Assembly: GCA_011364975.1 (NCBI GenBank)
Contig: RDOE01000019.1
Location: forward strand, 1-46,062
Length of the DNA: 46,062 nt
From: Promethearchaeota archaeon
Lineage (GTDB): Archaea; Asgardarchaeota; Lokiarchaeia; Sigyniarchaeales; SOKP01
Direction of reading: 5' to 3'
Under the pieces are notes generated by a model that saw only the letters and a list, made by a program, of their open reading frames with translations, had not been told where the DNA came from and made no database searches. The translations under genes were made by a program, and so were the position numbers. Of this stretch, positions 35,555 through 44,649 are shown piece after piece (within the stretch, counting starts at the first letter, position 1; every line of letters starts with the position of its first letter).

Positions 35555-38500
35555 TTACCTTGTACTCTGAATAAATTTTAATTCATTTTCTTTATCTCTT
35601 TCCCACTTTTTACGCTCTGAACGCAATTTAAATATATCAATATCTTTGTAGATCAATCCTTCTTGTTTTGCAGGTATGCTTCTTTCTATCCTCTCTTTTT
35701 CTGGAGTATATATAATAGAATCACCAAATTCAGCAATATTTGCAAAAAAACAGTAAGAATAAATTGATCTTCGAGCATCAAAATGGGCTGCTTTAAAATC
35801 AGTCGTTACAGGGGTAAATGCAGGATTTAATATAATATCTATAGGAGGTTCGAAATTTTTTAATTCAACTCTTAAATCCATATCAAGGAAATCTCGGCAA
35901 ATAATAATTGCTATTCTTCCAAATTCAGTATTACAGACAATTATTTTTCTTGGAATATTTGCTACGTCTATCTGTTCCTTAATTTCTAATCCTTCAAATC
36001 TCATTATTGCGGGAATATGTTTTTCTTGCTCCCAAAGAATACCATCTGGTCCAAAAACCTTAGCAATATTTCTTTTTGTTTCTTGATCATGATAAGAACC
36101 TGGAATTATATACATCTCATATAATTTGGCAAAATCAGAAATGTCTTCTAATAACTCACCGTAATTAAGATCAATCGTCATTTCTGGAAAAAGTAATACA
36201 TTTACTTCCTCCTTGTGTGCTTTTTCAATTATGTTTTTAATTATATATCTTACATTTTCGATTTTTTCTTCTCGAAAGCTCAGTAGGCCTGAAGTTTTCA
36301 TCTCGTAAAACTCATTTAAGATATCTCCAGTTCCTGATATACCAATTTGAGCTATACCGACTCTAAATTCTCTTTTTTGAGCTCTAGGGTATTGTTTAAA
36401 TAAGTCTCTATAAATAATTTGGTATTTCTTTTTAATTATTTTTTCTCCTATAACTCTTCTTTCTTCCTCAGTGAACTGATATACTTCACCCAATCGAGGT
36501 GATTGGCTAGTTTCTAATGGACAAGCAGGCGCAATTATGCCAGTTGTACTACTGGAGATCGCAGGTTTTTTAATTGTATTTAAAGCTGAAACTAAAATCT
36601 TTTCTTCTTGTTTTAGTCTTTCCAAACGGGTTAAAATCTCGTTTTCCTTATCTTTATAACCCGCTTTACTAAAAAGCTCTAAGTGCCATATTGCATCGAA
36701 ATAAGTTGATGTAGCTAATGCCCAATCCCCCCCATTTTTAAAACCTCCTTTCTCATAAGAAGATGCTGCTGTTCGTAACATTGTTTTGATTTTAGGATAC
36801 AATTTAGCTTTCATTTTAGAATCATAAATTTCATCAAATTCACATCCAAGTTCTAAAGCTTGGCAAAAAGAAGAATTTCCTGACGCTAATAATTTCAATT
36901 TACTTTCTGTGAATAAATTACTTGCTTTTATAAATAAGTTAGCAGATTCTGAAAACCTATCACGATCCTCATATTTTTCAGCAAGTTCCATGCTTTCCCA
37001 AGCTCTGCATAGATAATATACAGCCTCTAATTCTATTCTTTCTTTTTCAGTTTTAAATAGGTTGCAAACATATCTAAACTGGGAAGCTGCTGAAGCAAAT
37101 AATTCTGCAGCCGTTATATGTTCACCTTGCTTTCCTGCAATTCTTGCCTTTTCAACATCTATTCTAGCAGAACAATACGATGTCCTTAATTTAGCTACTT
37201 TTATAAGTGTCTGAATCCTTTCAATTTCCATCTTTTCTTTAGATTGGTTTAATCTTTTTTCCAGAATTTTTATTGCATTTTCAAATACAATTATCGTTGT
37301 ATTGTATTGTTCTATAGCTTCATTGTGTTTTTCTTGTTTGCTTAGTTGTTCTGCAATTTCTTGAGACGCCCATGCAGAGTAATAATTTGCTTCATAATTA
37401 AAGCTTGGTAAGTTTTTTAGAATTTCACATGCATTATCATAGCCCTCCTTAGCTTTTTGATGATTTTCACTTTTATGATTGATTTTTGCAATTTCAATTA
37501 AGCTCCAAGCTTTAGTATAGTTTAATTTTTCGTTAATTCTCTTTATTAATGGTTTATAATCAACTTTTTTTAATGATTCATTATACGCATTTTGTGCCAT
37601 TTCATAATAATTTGCTGAACTATTATGATACCCCAAACGATCCTCTATTCGTGCTAAGTATTCGTAACTTGCTGCTGTATATGAGTAATACCCTTTTTTT
37701 TCGCTTTCTTTCGCTACTTGGAGAAATAAATCTTTTGTTTTTATAAATATATCTTTACTACTAGTTAAGATCGCAAAATCTTCATAAAGAAGTCCTAAGC
37801 GTATTTGGGCTGTAATGATACCAGTTCGAGATTCGTTTGCATGCTCCATATACTTCTCGGAAGCATCAATAGCAAGTGATAGCATTTTAATTTCGTTTTG
37901 TTCATTCTCAGCAATATCTGCGAGAGTTTTATAAGCCCTGTAGAGAGATGAATATCCATATGCTCGAACCCACCCTCCTTCATATTTCTCAGCAATTTTA
38001 CCAACTTGTTCTGCATATTGAAGCATTTTTTGGGCATTAACCTTCTGTTGTTCATTATTTTTAGCGAGAATGGCTAATTGTGAATATGCCCAGGTTAATG
38101 CTAAATAAGAATCTGAAATAAAAGGTGATTTTGGCATTCGTGTTAAATTTAATTTTGCATATTCAATTGCTTTTTCAGCATATGATACCCTCTGTTCTGA
38201 GGTGAAATAACTCCTTTGGGCAATATTAGCATAATAAGCTCCTAATAACAAATTTACTTGGTAACTCCATAAATTATTTGTATCTTTAAATATATTTCCA
38301 ATCTCTATAAACCATTTAAGGTTAATAGAAACTTGTTTTTGGAAATAGTTAACTTTACCTCCAAGCATAGCCCACATAATCAGCCAATATATAGACTCAT
38401 TAATTAAAGCAATATCGTTTAGTCTTCTAGCGAAATCTGAAGATTTTTCTAATAATTCCAATGCTTTATCCATATACTTTCTTTGCTCATTTTCATCCTC

Positions 38501-39301
38501 AATGTAATGAATTCCCAAAAAGCCACTTACATTGCCATAAGTAATACATATCATTGTTAAAGCTCTCAAATCATCATATTGCTCTATGAAAATTAAACTT
38601 TCATCACATCTTAATAGAAATTTTTTTAAATAACCTCTCCAATCCTCATTCCATCTAAATGGTTTTATATAAGCTTGAATCAACGTTAAGTAATACTCCA
38701 TATATAATGATTCTGCAAGAAGTTGAACATTTTCATCTTTTTTCAAAATGGATTGAGTCTTATAGACAATGTTTTTGCTCTTTTGGTAATAATCATCAAA
38801 TTCCTTAGGATCCATTATAAAAAAACCACTTAATATACAAGCATAAGCACCACGACTCAAAACCCTGGCAATATGTTCTTGGTTATTCTCTTTAGAATAC
38901 TCTTTGCTTGCTTTAATGAAAAGCTCATGTGAACTGATCAGGTTTTCCTTGCATGCTATATAAGTATCTGTAATATATGATCTGAAAAAAAAAATTTCTG
39001 CTTCACATTCAAACTTAATAGATTTATTTCCAATTTGTTCAAAAATATTCATTGCTTCCGTGTAAGCTTTTATGGTTTTTTTGATGTAATTTACAAATTC
39101 TTCATTGGTTTTAACATTGAAAGCTGCTCTTGAATATGAATCTCCAAGCTTTTTATAAATTAAACCAACTTTTTCTGTTAAATTTTTCTTCAAATAACCA
39201 TTAGCAACTTGCTCATACAATTTAGCTGCTTCTATCCAATTATAAACTTTTTCTTCACTTATTGCTTTTTCTAAAAGTTCGATTTCGCTTATCTTAACCA
39301 T
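35555..39301 (-). CDS. TPR/alpha-solenoid protein with C-terminal nitrilase domain, 1248 residues
   Basis: Residues 1 to about 920 are continuous TPR-like helical hairpins (for example ISEEKVYNWIEAAKLYEQVA, then AANYYEMAQNAYNESL and HNEAIEQYNTTIIVFENAI). After a linker with a possible flexible segment (about 925-945) and a basic stretch, residues 980-1230 form a carbon-nitrogen hydrolase (nitrilase superfamily) domain starting REFRVGIAQIG. The catalytic triad is intact: E1040 in FPEMT, K1094 in EKHIPA and C1135 in IICRDF. Such enzymes hydrolyse or form amide/nitrile C-N bonds in small molecules or peptides. The solenoid probably brings a protein partner or substrate. No signal peptide; cytosolic. 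This domain combination is not one I can name. Convergent with the CPBP gene (22-base gap). Confidence 0.85.
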   Translation of the reverse strand: MVKISEIELLEKAISEEKVYNWIEAAKLYEQVANGYLKKNLTEKVGLIYKKLGDSYSRAAFNVKTNEEFVNYIKKTIKAYTEAMNIFEQIGNKSIKFECEAEIFFFRSYITDTYIACKENLISSHELFIKASKEYSKENNQEHIARVLSRGAYACILSGFFIMDPKEFDDYYQKSKNIVYKTQSILKKDENVQLLAESLYMEYYLTLIQAYIKPFRWNEDWRGYLKKFLLRCDESLIFIEQYDDLRALTMICITYGNVSGFLGIHYIEDENEQRKYMDKALELLEKSSDFARRLNDIALINESIYWLIMWAMLGGKVNYFQKQVSINLKWFIEIGNIFKDTNNLWSYQVNLLLGAYYANIAQRSYFTSEQRVSYAEKAIEYAKLNLTRMPKSPFISDSYLALTWAYSQLAILAKNNEQQKVNAQKMLQYAEQVGKIAEKYEGGWVRAYGYSSLYRAYKTLADIAENEQNEIKMLSLAIDASEKYMEHANESRTGIITAQIRLGLLYEDFAILTSSKDIFIKTKDLFLQVAKESEKKGYYSYTAASYEYLARIEDRLGYHNSSANYYEMAQNAYNESLKKVDYKPLIKRINEKLNYTKAWSLIEIAKINHKSENHQKAKEGYDNACEILKNLPSFNYEANYYSAWASQEIAEQLSKQEKHNEAIEQYNTTIIVFENAIKILEKRLNQSKEKMEIERIQTLIKVAKLRTSYCSARIDVEKARIAGKQGEHITAAELFASAASQFRYVCNLFKTEKERIELEAVYYLCRAWESMELAEKYEDRDRFSESANLFIKASNLFTESKLKLLASGNSSFCQALELGCEFDEIYDSKMKAKLYPKIKTMLRTAASSYEKGGFKNGGDWALATSTYFDAIWHLELFSKAGYKDKENEILTRLERLKQEEKILVSALNTIKKPAISSSTTGIIAPACPLETSQSPRLGEVYQFTEEERRVIGEKIIKKKYQIIYRDLFKQYPRAQKREFRVGIAQIGISGTGDILNEFYEMKTSGLLSFREEKIENVRYIIKNIIEKAHKEEVNVLLFPEMTIDLNYGELLEDISDFAKLYEMYIIPGSYHDQETKRNIAKVFGPDGILWEQEKHIPAIMRFEGLEIKEQIDVANIPRKIIVCNTEFGRIAIIICRDFLDMDLRVELKNFEPPIDIILNPAFTPVTTDFKAAHFDARRSIYSYCFFANIAEFGDSIIYTPEKERIERSIPAKQEGLIYKDIDIFKLRSERKKWERDKENELKFIQSTR

Positions 39302-39637
39302 CTTGAGTTATTTGTCTTAATAAAATTGGGTTTCTTTTTCCTAATAATATTTAACATTAATATCTAAATTATTTACTTTTCTTAATTTAAGTTTTATTTA
39401 TTATTTTATGTATAGGATTATGAGATTATAAACTCTAGAGCACTTATCAAATGATTTATAGATAGAAGGTTTAAATTTCATTCAATATATCTCTCATTTG
39501 ACTCAAAATAATCCATTTAAACCCAGAAAGTTTAAATGCGATGATTTCGAAAAAAAACTTTATAATTTTAAACACATTTACTTAAATTAGAATTCCAAAT
39601 AAGAAAAACAATCAAAAATTTAAATAAGGGAAATATT
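39302..39637. other. 336-base divergent promoter region between TPR-nitrilase and acs
   Basis: No gene was found. The region carries the promoters of both flanking genes. Features seen are GTTTAAAT at 39469-39476, a 9-bp inverted repeat at 39514-39538 (separate entry) and a TATA-like CTTTATAATTT near 39559-39569, which would start an acs transcript with a leader of roughly 45 bases. Confidence 0.5.
39514..39538. promoter_or_regulatory. Candidate operator upstream of acs (9-bp inverted repeat)
   Basis: CATTTAAAC (39514-39522) and GTTTAAATG (39530-39538) are exact inverted copies around a 7-base spacer. A further GTTTAAAT lies 38 bases upstream of the left arm. The palindrome is about 20-25 bases before the proposed acs TATA box, where an activator or repressor could bind. 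Confidence 0.5.
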
Positions 39638-41620
39638 ATGTCAGAAGAAGAGAAGAAAATGGAAAGTATCTTAACTGAAACGAGAATCTTTGATCCTTTA
39701 AAACTTAACAAGAAATTTGCTAAAACTGGTATCTCAACCGATGAATATAATAAACTTTACAAACGATCCATTGAAGATATGGAAGGATTCTGGGGTGAGC
39801 AAGCGAAATCCCTCGATTGGTTTAAACCTTATACTAAAGTATGGGAAAAAACAGATCTTTTTCCGGGAAAGTGGTTCGTTGGGGGAAAAATCAACGTTGC
39901 TTACAACTGCCTTGATCGTCATGTGAAAAAAGGAAAAGGAGAAAAAATAGCGTTAATCTGGGAAGCTGATGAACCTGGACAAGCTAAAACTTATACTTAC
40001 AAGGAATTACTTGCCGAAGTAAATAAAGCGGCTAATGGTATGAAAAAACTTGGTTTGAAGAAAGGAGACCGTGTCACCATATGGCTCCCGATGATTCCGG
40101 AACTTACAATTATTATGCTAGCTTGTGCCCGAATTGGTGTTATCCACTCTATCGTGTTTGGTGGATTCTCTAAAGAGGCTGTAAAAGATAGAATTGAGGA
40201 TTCCAATTCAAGACTACTCTTTACTAGCGATGAGACTGCTCGAGCTGGAAAATTCTATCCAAAAATGAGTGATGTAGCAGAAATGATTGATGATGTTCCC
40301 ACAATCGAGCATGTGATTGTTGTAAAGCGCACTGGGCGTGAAGTAGCTCATACTAAAAAAGATATCTGGTATGATGATTTTATTACTGGAATGAGTGAAA
40401 AATGTGAGTCTGAACCCATGGATTCTGAGGACACCCTTTTTATCCTCTATACAAGCGGAACCACAGGCAAACCAAAAGGTGTAAAACACACCACTGCAGG
40501 ATATATCCTTTATACTTCTTATACACACCGCATAGTCTTTAACTATCACGAAGGCGATGTTTGGTATTGTACTGCAGACATAGGATGGATCACCGGACAT
40601 TCCTACATAGTATATGGACCATTAGCTAACGGAGCGACAACTCTTATGTTTGAGGGTGTTCCAACATATCCAGATGTAAGTCGATTTTGGGATATTGTTG
40701 AAACTCATAAAGTGACACACTTCTATACGGCTCCTACCGCTATTCGTGCATTGATGCGTTTCGGGGAAGAACCCGTTAAAAAACACGATTTAAGTACTCT
40801 AAAAGTTTTAGGAACTGTGGGAGAACCAATAAATCCAGAGGCATGGGTATGGTATCATAAAGTAGTTGGTAAAGAGCATTGTCCAATAGTCGATACTTAT
40901 TGGCAGACTGAGACTGGGGGGTTTATCATGACTCCTATAGCAACTGCTACTCCAACCAAACCAGGTTCTTGTTGCTTACCCTTTTTGGGTATAAAACCTA
41001 TAATTTTTGACTTGGAAGGCGACGAAGTTACAGAACCAGAAGAGGGGGGATATTTTGCTATGGCACAGCCTTGGCCAGGAATGCTTAGAGATGTATGGGG
41101 CGATACAGAACGGTTTAAATCCACATATTTAACAAAATATCCAGGCTATTATTATACGGGAGATGGTGCCCGTCGAGATAAAGATGGTTATTATTGGATT
41201 TTAGGTAGACTTGATGATGTTATTAAAGTTTCAGGCCATAGAATTGGAACCATGGAAGTAGAAAGTGCCATTGTATCTCATCCAAAGGTAGCAGAAGCTG
41301 CAGTAGCACCTTTTCCTCATAAAATTAAGGGACAAGCAATTTGGGCGTTTGTAACTTTATTAAGTGGTGTTGAAAAATCTGAAGCCTTGAAAAAGGACAT
41401 TACAATGCATGTTAGGAAAGAAATTGGACCTGTATTTCAGCCTGATGTCGTACAATTTGCTGATGATCTTCCAAAGACGCGTAGTGGAAAAATTATGCGT
41501 CGGATTTTGAAAGCGATTGCATCCGGTACTGAAATTGGAAATGTCACTACCTTAGCGGATCCTTCCGTTGTAGATGCTTTACTTGAAGAGCGCAAGAAAT
41601 TGGATGTTGAAATTGGTTAA
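39638..41620 (+). CDS. acs: Acetyl-CoA synthetase, AMP-forming
   Basis: Makes acetyl-CoA from acetate, ATP and CoA through acetyl-AMP. 660 residues, full length. The A3 loop is YTSGTTGKPKGVKH, the A5 motif includes DTYWQTETGG, the hinge is GRLDDVIKVSGHRIGTMEVE and the A10 motif is RSGKIMRRIL with the catalytic, acetylation-prone Lys at K618. The N-terminal ACAS_N segment (FWGEQAKSLDWFKPYTKVW) is present. The Trp in DTYWQTETGG, which limits pocket size to acetate, is present. A T-rich tract follows the stop. A decayed copy of its 3' end occurs 4.2 kb downstream. Confidence 0.97.
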   Translation: MSEEEKKMESILTETRIFDPLKLNKKFAKTGISTDEYNKLYKRSIEDMEGFWGEQAKSLDWFKPYTKVWEKTDLFPGKWFVGGKINVAYNCLDRHVKKGKGEKIALIWEADEPGQAKTYTYKELLAEVNKAANGMKKLGLKKGDRVTIWLPMIPELTIIMLACARIGVIHSIVFGGFSKEAVKDRIEDSNSRLLFTSDETARAGKFYPKMSDVAEMIDDVPTIEHVIVVKRTGREVAHTKKDIWYDDFITGMSEKCESEPMDSEDTLFILYTSGTTGKPKGVKHTTAGYILYTSYTHRIVFNYHEGDVWYCTADIGWITGHSYIVYGPLANGATTLMFEGVPTYPDVSRFWDIVETHKVTHFYTAPTAIRALMRFGEEPVKKHDLSTLKVLGTVGEPINPEAWVWYHKVVGKEHCPIVDTYWQTETGGFIMTPIATATPTKPGSCCLPFLGIKPIIFDLEGDEVTEPEEGGYFAMAQPWPGMLRDVWGDTERFKSTYLTKYPGYYYTGDGARRDKDGYYWILGRLDDVIKVSGHRIGTMEVESAIVSHPKVAEAAVAPFPHKIKGQAIWAFVTLLSGVEKSEALKKDITMHVRKEIGPVFQPDVVQFADDLPKTRSGKIMRRILKAIASGTEIGNVTTLADPSVVDALLEERKKLDVEIG

Positions 41621-41628
41621 AAAAATCA

Positions 41629-41656
41629 TTTTTTAATTTTTATTTTTTCTTTTTAC
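41629..41656 (+). terminator. T-rich terminator after acs
   Basis: Several runs of five to six T follow the acs stop within 35 bases. These are typical of archaeal intrinsic termination; no stem is needed or seen. Confidence 0.45.
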
Positions 41657-41821
41657 ACTTATTAAAAATCATTATCTCTAATGTTTTTAATTTTCATCAC
41701 TATAGCAGTTTGATCTCTCATTCGAAGATATTAAAATATATTAATCTTTAAATTCCTAAGATTCACTATTCAGAGGATTCAACATATCATATTTTTATTA
41801 TTTATTTCAATAAATAATAGT

Positions 41822-42577
41822 ATGGAAGAAGAAAAAAAGATAGATAGAAAGTTTAGTAATCCTATTTTGGTAATTTTGACATTATTTGCTACTGTTATTC
41901 AAATGCCTTTTTTATTTTGGCCCTCGGGAACACTATCTTGGTTGGAAGGTTGGATATATTTAGTAATTTTTTTCATTTCATTCAGTCTTATATTTATTGT
42001 TTTAAATCATAAAAACCCGGAGATTTTAATCAATCGCATGAAGATGAAAAAGGAATCGATCCGAAAAAAGAAAGAGAAGGTTACTGATGATAATAAGATC
42101 ATAGTAAAAGCGTCTGGAACAGATAAAATTATACTCCCTCTCTTCGGAATTTTTTTCTTAGCGGTATTTGTTATTCCTGCTTTTGATAGAAGATTTAATT
42201 GGTCAACAATTTGGATTTGGTCAGAAATAATTGGTTTTGTGTTATTACCTCTCTCTTTCTATATTATTTATCGTGTAATGCTTGAAAACGCTTATGCTTC
42301 TAAAGTTTTGGATATTAGAGCGGATTCAGGTCAAAAACTTATCGATACAGGGCCTTATGCAATTGTGAGACATCCTATGTATTCTGGGTTTGCTCTGATG
42401 GTTATTTCAATAGCTTTAGGGTTGGGTTCATGGTATGCGCTTTTCCCCGCTATTCTAGCAATTATATTTTTAGGCATCCGAATTAAATATGAGGAAGCAA
42501 TGCTTATGAAAGGTCTCGAAGGATATAAGGAATATAAGAAAAAAGTTAAATTCAAATTAATACCTAAGATTTACTAG
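41822..42577 (+). CDS. Isoprenylcysteine carboxyl methyltransferase-family membrane protein
   Basis: 251 residues. Two N-terminal membrane segments, a highly basic loop (KMKKESIRKKKEKV), then three to four more membrane segments. The C-terminal SAM-binding region shows the ICMT/PEMT family block DTGPYAIVRHPMYSG and, after a helix pair, RIKYEEAMLMKGLEGYKEYK. Eukaryotic ICMT methylates prenylated C-terminal Cys; archaeal and bacterial homologues have lipids or unknown substrates. The substrate here is not known. It lies 201 bases after acs, at the start of the interval bounded by the acs-tail duplication. Confidence 0.87.
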   Translation: MEEEKKIDRKFSNPILVILTLFATVIQMPFLFWPSGTLSWLEGWIYLVIFFISFSLIFIVLNHKNPEILINRMKMKKESIRKKKEKVTDDNKIIVKASGTDKIILPLFGIFFLAVFVIPAFDRRFNWSTIWIWSEIIGFVLLPLSFYIIYRVMLENAYASKVLDIRADSGQKLIDTGPYAIVRHPMYSGFALMVISIALGLGSWYALFPAILAIIFLGIRIKYEEAMLMKGLEGYKEYKKKVKFKLIPKIY

Positions 42578-42905
42578 GAATCACTACCCAATTCCCTCAT
42601 TATTCAAATTGATTGTTATTTATAACTTTGAAAATATGAAGTCTTTTTGAAAAAAAAAATTAAGCACAATTATGATATTGGAGAAATAAGAAAAAATAAT
42701 TTAAGAAAAATTATTTTAAAAATATTCTATGAGTGAATTTTATAACTCAGAAAAATATAACATCTCTAATTATAATAATTAATTACCTGGATTGTGATTC
42801 TCATTTTGAGTTTATTGAGAATCATCGGTGTTATTGAAAGAATTCCTCGAACATAAACATTTAAAAACCTTTAATACAAGTATATTTAAAAAACTAAATA
42901 TAGGG
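42578..42905. other. 328-base region upstream of Fe-S gene
   Basis: No coding region is supported. A GTG at 42828 opens a 26-residue in-frame extension of the Fe-S protein, but it lacks a ribosome site. The region holds a 9-bp inverted repeat (42795-42824) and a TATA-like segment GTATATTTAAAA near 42879, about 27 bases before the preferred ATG. Confidence 0.5.
42795..42824. promoter_or_regulatory. Candidate operator: 9-bp inverted repeat with nested half-sites
   Basis: TGATTCTCA (42795-42803) and TGAGAATCA (42816-42824) are exact inverted copies with arm centres 21 bases apart, two helical turns. A nested CTCA-TTT-TGAG palindrome lies at 42800-42810. It is upstream of the TATA-like segment of the Fe-S gene and may control the corrinoid module. 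Confidence 0.55.
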
Positions 42906-43745
42906 ATGTCTAATATGAAAAAAATGAAAGAATTAGATTTAAATCCTATTGAAATAAACACTCCCCGGGCAAATCGATATAAGAAGATGATTAAATTATC
43001 TAAAATTCCCGGATTTAAATACTTATTTAATCGCTGGATGGATATCACGCATTCAAACGGATCTGCGATACCCATCAATGTATCCTTGGGAACCTATGAA
43101 GATAAAGTATTACCATTGATTGTTACAGAACATTTTATTAAGAAGGCAAGTCATATTGTGCTGATGGATTGTGGATGTAGGGTAGCCAATGATTGTCAGA
43201 ATCATGATTTTCATCTGGGTTGTACTTGGTTAGGTGAAGCTACAAAGAGAATAGATCTTGAAAAATGGAAAACGCATAATGCTCATGTTGGGACTATAGA
43301 AGAAGCATTAGAACGAGAACGCTTGGCTTATGAGAATGGCTTAGTCCCTCATTTGGGTCGGTTAAAGGGAGATTCGATAAGATATGGAGCCTTACCTGAT
43401 GAAGGCCATTTCATGTCGCTTTGTCATTGTTGTTCTTGTTGCTGCATCTTAAGCACAATGAAATATGGTTCTTCTGACTTGAAAAAAATTATAACCAAAA
43501 TGGAAGGTGTTGAAGTAGAAGTCAATAAAGAAATGTGTGTTGCGTGTGGCTCGTGCTTTAAAGTGTGTATATACGATGCAATGAAACTAATAGATGGTAA
43601 AGCGTTCATTGATCCAAATGAGTGCAAAGGATGTGGACGATGCGAAAGGGAATGCCCAAATGATGCCATTTCCATAAGAATAGATGATTACAGCCGAATT
43701 AATGAATTAATTTCTCGTATCGAATCCTATGTTGATGTTACTTAA
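42906..43745 (+). CDS. Fe-S protein with two ferredoxin clusters and Cys-rich N-domain
   Basis: About 279 residues from ATG 42906. That ATG is preferred to GTG 42828 because a TATA-like element precedes it closely. The C-terminal part has two classic [4Fe-4S] motifs: C211, C214, C217, C221 and C240, C243, C246, C250. The N-domain has extra cysteines: DCGCR (C89, C91), C97 and GC (C106), then the cluster CHCCSCCC (C173-C180). The arrangement looks like an electron-transfer protein that could bind further metal or Fe-S. The corrinoid protein and MtaA-like enzyme follow on the same strand. It may keep cobalt reduced, as Fe-S activators such as RamA do, but it is not RamA by sequence. This role is inferred. 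Confidence 0.85.
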   Translation: MSNMKKMKELDLNPIEINTPRANRYKKMIKLSKIPGFKYLFNRWMDITHSNGSAIPINVSLGTYEDKVLPLIVTEHFIKKASHIVLMDCGCRVANDCQNHDFHLGCTWLGEATKRIDLEKWKTHNAHVGTIEEALERERLAYENGLVPHLGRLKGDSIRYGALPDEGHFMSLCHCCSCCCILSTMKYGSSDLKKIITKMEGVEVEVNKEMCVACGSCFKVCIYDAMKLIDGKAFIDPNECKGCGRCERECPNDAISIRIDDYSRINELISRIESYVDVT

Positions 43746-43991
43746 TTTCATGGTATTTCTATTAATAATCAGTAAATTTGGACCAAAATTCTTTTCTAGA
43801 AAAAATTTAATACTATTTAGGAAAAACTTAATCAAGGAAGTATTGTTGAAATGTCAGTACTAGAATGAGTGTCTATTACCCATGTTTTAAACCATACTGA
43901 TTATAATTAGAGCTCTCTTCATAAATCTAACATCATTATAAAACAACATAATATTTTTAAAGTGAAGGATTGAACTAGTATTGTAATAACT

Positions 43992-44633
43992 ATGAATGAA
44001 GAAGAATCGTTAGAAAAATTAAAAAACGCTATTTTAAGAGGCGATTCAAATAAAGCAATTCAATTTGTTAATGAATCTATTAAAACAGGAATAGAAGTTA
44101 AAGAGATCTTGAATAGGGCCATCCTTAAAGGCGCTGAAGAAGCTGGGAATTTATATGAAAGTGATGAATATTTTCTACCTGATCTGCTAATGACCGGCGA
44201 TGCCATTAACGCTGCTACTGAAACTTTAAAGAATTCATTAAATGGAAAATCTGAAATACAATCTAAAGGTACTATATTAATTGGAACCGTAGAAGGCGAT
44301 ATCCATGATATAGGGAAGAGTTTGGTAGTATCACTTTTACAAGGACAGGGTTTTGATGTGGTTGATCTTGGATCCGATGTACCGCCAGAAGAGTTCCTTC
44401 GAAAGGCTAAAGAAATAAATCCCATTCTGATTGGATTGAGTGGATTAATGACAATGAGCATCTCTAAAATGGTAGAAACAGTTAACTTGCTTAAGAGTGA
44501 AAATATACAGTCTCGAATAATCATTGGGGGTGGAATATTATCAAAACAATCGTGTGAAATGGTAGGAGCAGATGATTTTGCTAAAGATGGCTGGGAAGGA
44601 GTTAAAAAAATAAATAAATTACTTAGAATTTAA
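43992..44633 (+). CDS. Corrinoid (cobalamin-binding) methyltransferase protein, MtaC/MttC-like
   Basis: 213 residues. Residues 1-90 are the helical N-terminal cap domain (B12-binding 2 type). Residues 92-213 form a Rossmann-like cobalamin domain with the base-off motif GDIHDIG (D103, H105, G108; H105 is the lower Co ligand), followed by VVDLGSDVPPEEF and, in place of the usual SxL/GG pattern, IGLSGLMTMS and IIIGGG. It would carry a methyl group on cobalt between a substrate-specific methyltransferase and an acceptor enzyme. Its partner follows directly (same strand, TTG start within 20 bases). The substrate is unknown. Confidence 0.93.
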   Translation: MNEEESLEKLKNAILRGDSNKAIQFVNESIKTGIEVKEILNRAILKGAEEAGNLYESDEYFLPDLLMTGDAINAATETLKNSLNGKSEIQSKGTILIGTVEGDIHDIGKSLVVSLLQGQGFDVVDLGSDVPPEEFLRKAKEINPILIGLSGLMTMSISKMVETVNLLKSENIQSRIIIGGGILSKQSCEMVGADDFAKDGWEGVKKINKLLRI

Positions 44634-44639
44634 GAGGTG
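44634..44639 (+). promoter_or_regulatory. Ribosome binding site that decides the start of the UroD-type gene
   Basis: GAGGTG directly follows the stop of the corrinoid gene. It is ten bases before TTG 44650 and only one base before TTG 44641, so the former start is favoured. Confidence 0.55.
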
Positions 44640-44649
44640 TTTGAATAAA

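Noticed and set aside
40214..40600. 128-residue open frame antisense to acs
   Set aside because: Entirely within a well-conserved acs coding region; no domain, no ribosome site.
42828..42905. GTG 42828 as start of the Fe-S protein
   Set aside because: It adds 26 residues that look unconserved, and the TATA-like segment at about 42879 would lie inside the coding region.
44060..44524. 154-residue open frame on the minus strand inside the corrinoid protein gene
   Set aside because: It lies wholly antisense to a gene with clear motifs, and its Ser/Pro-rich composition is that of a shadow frame.
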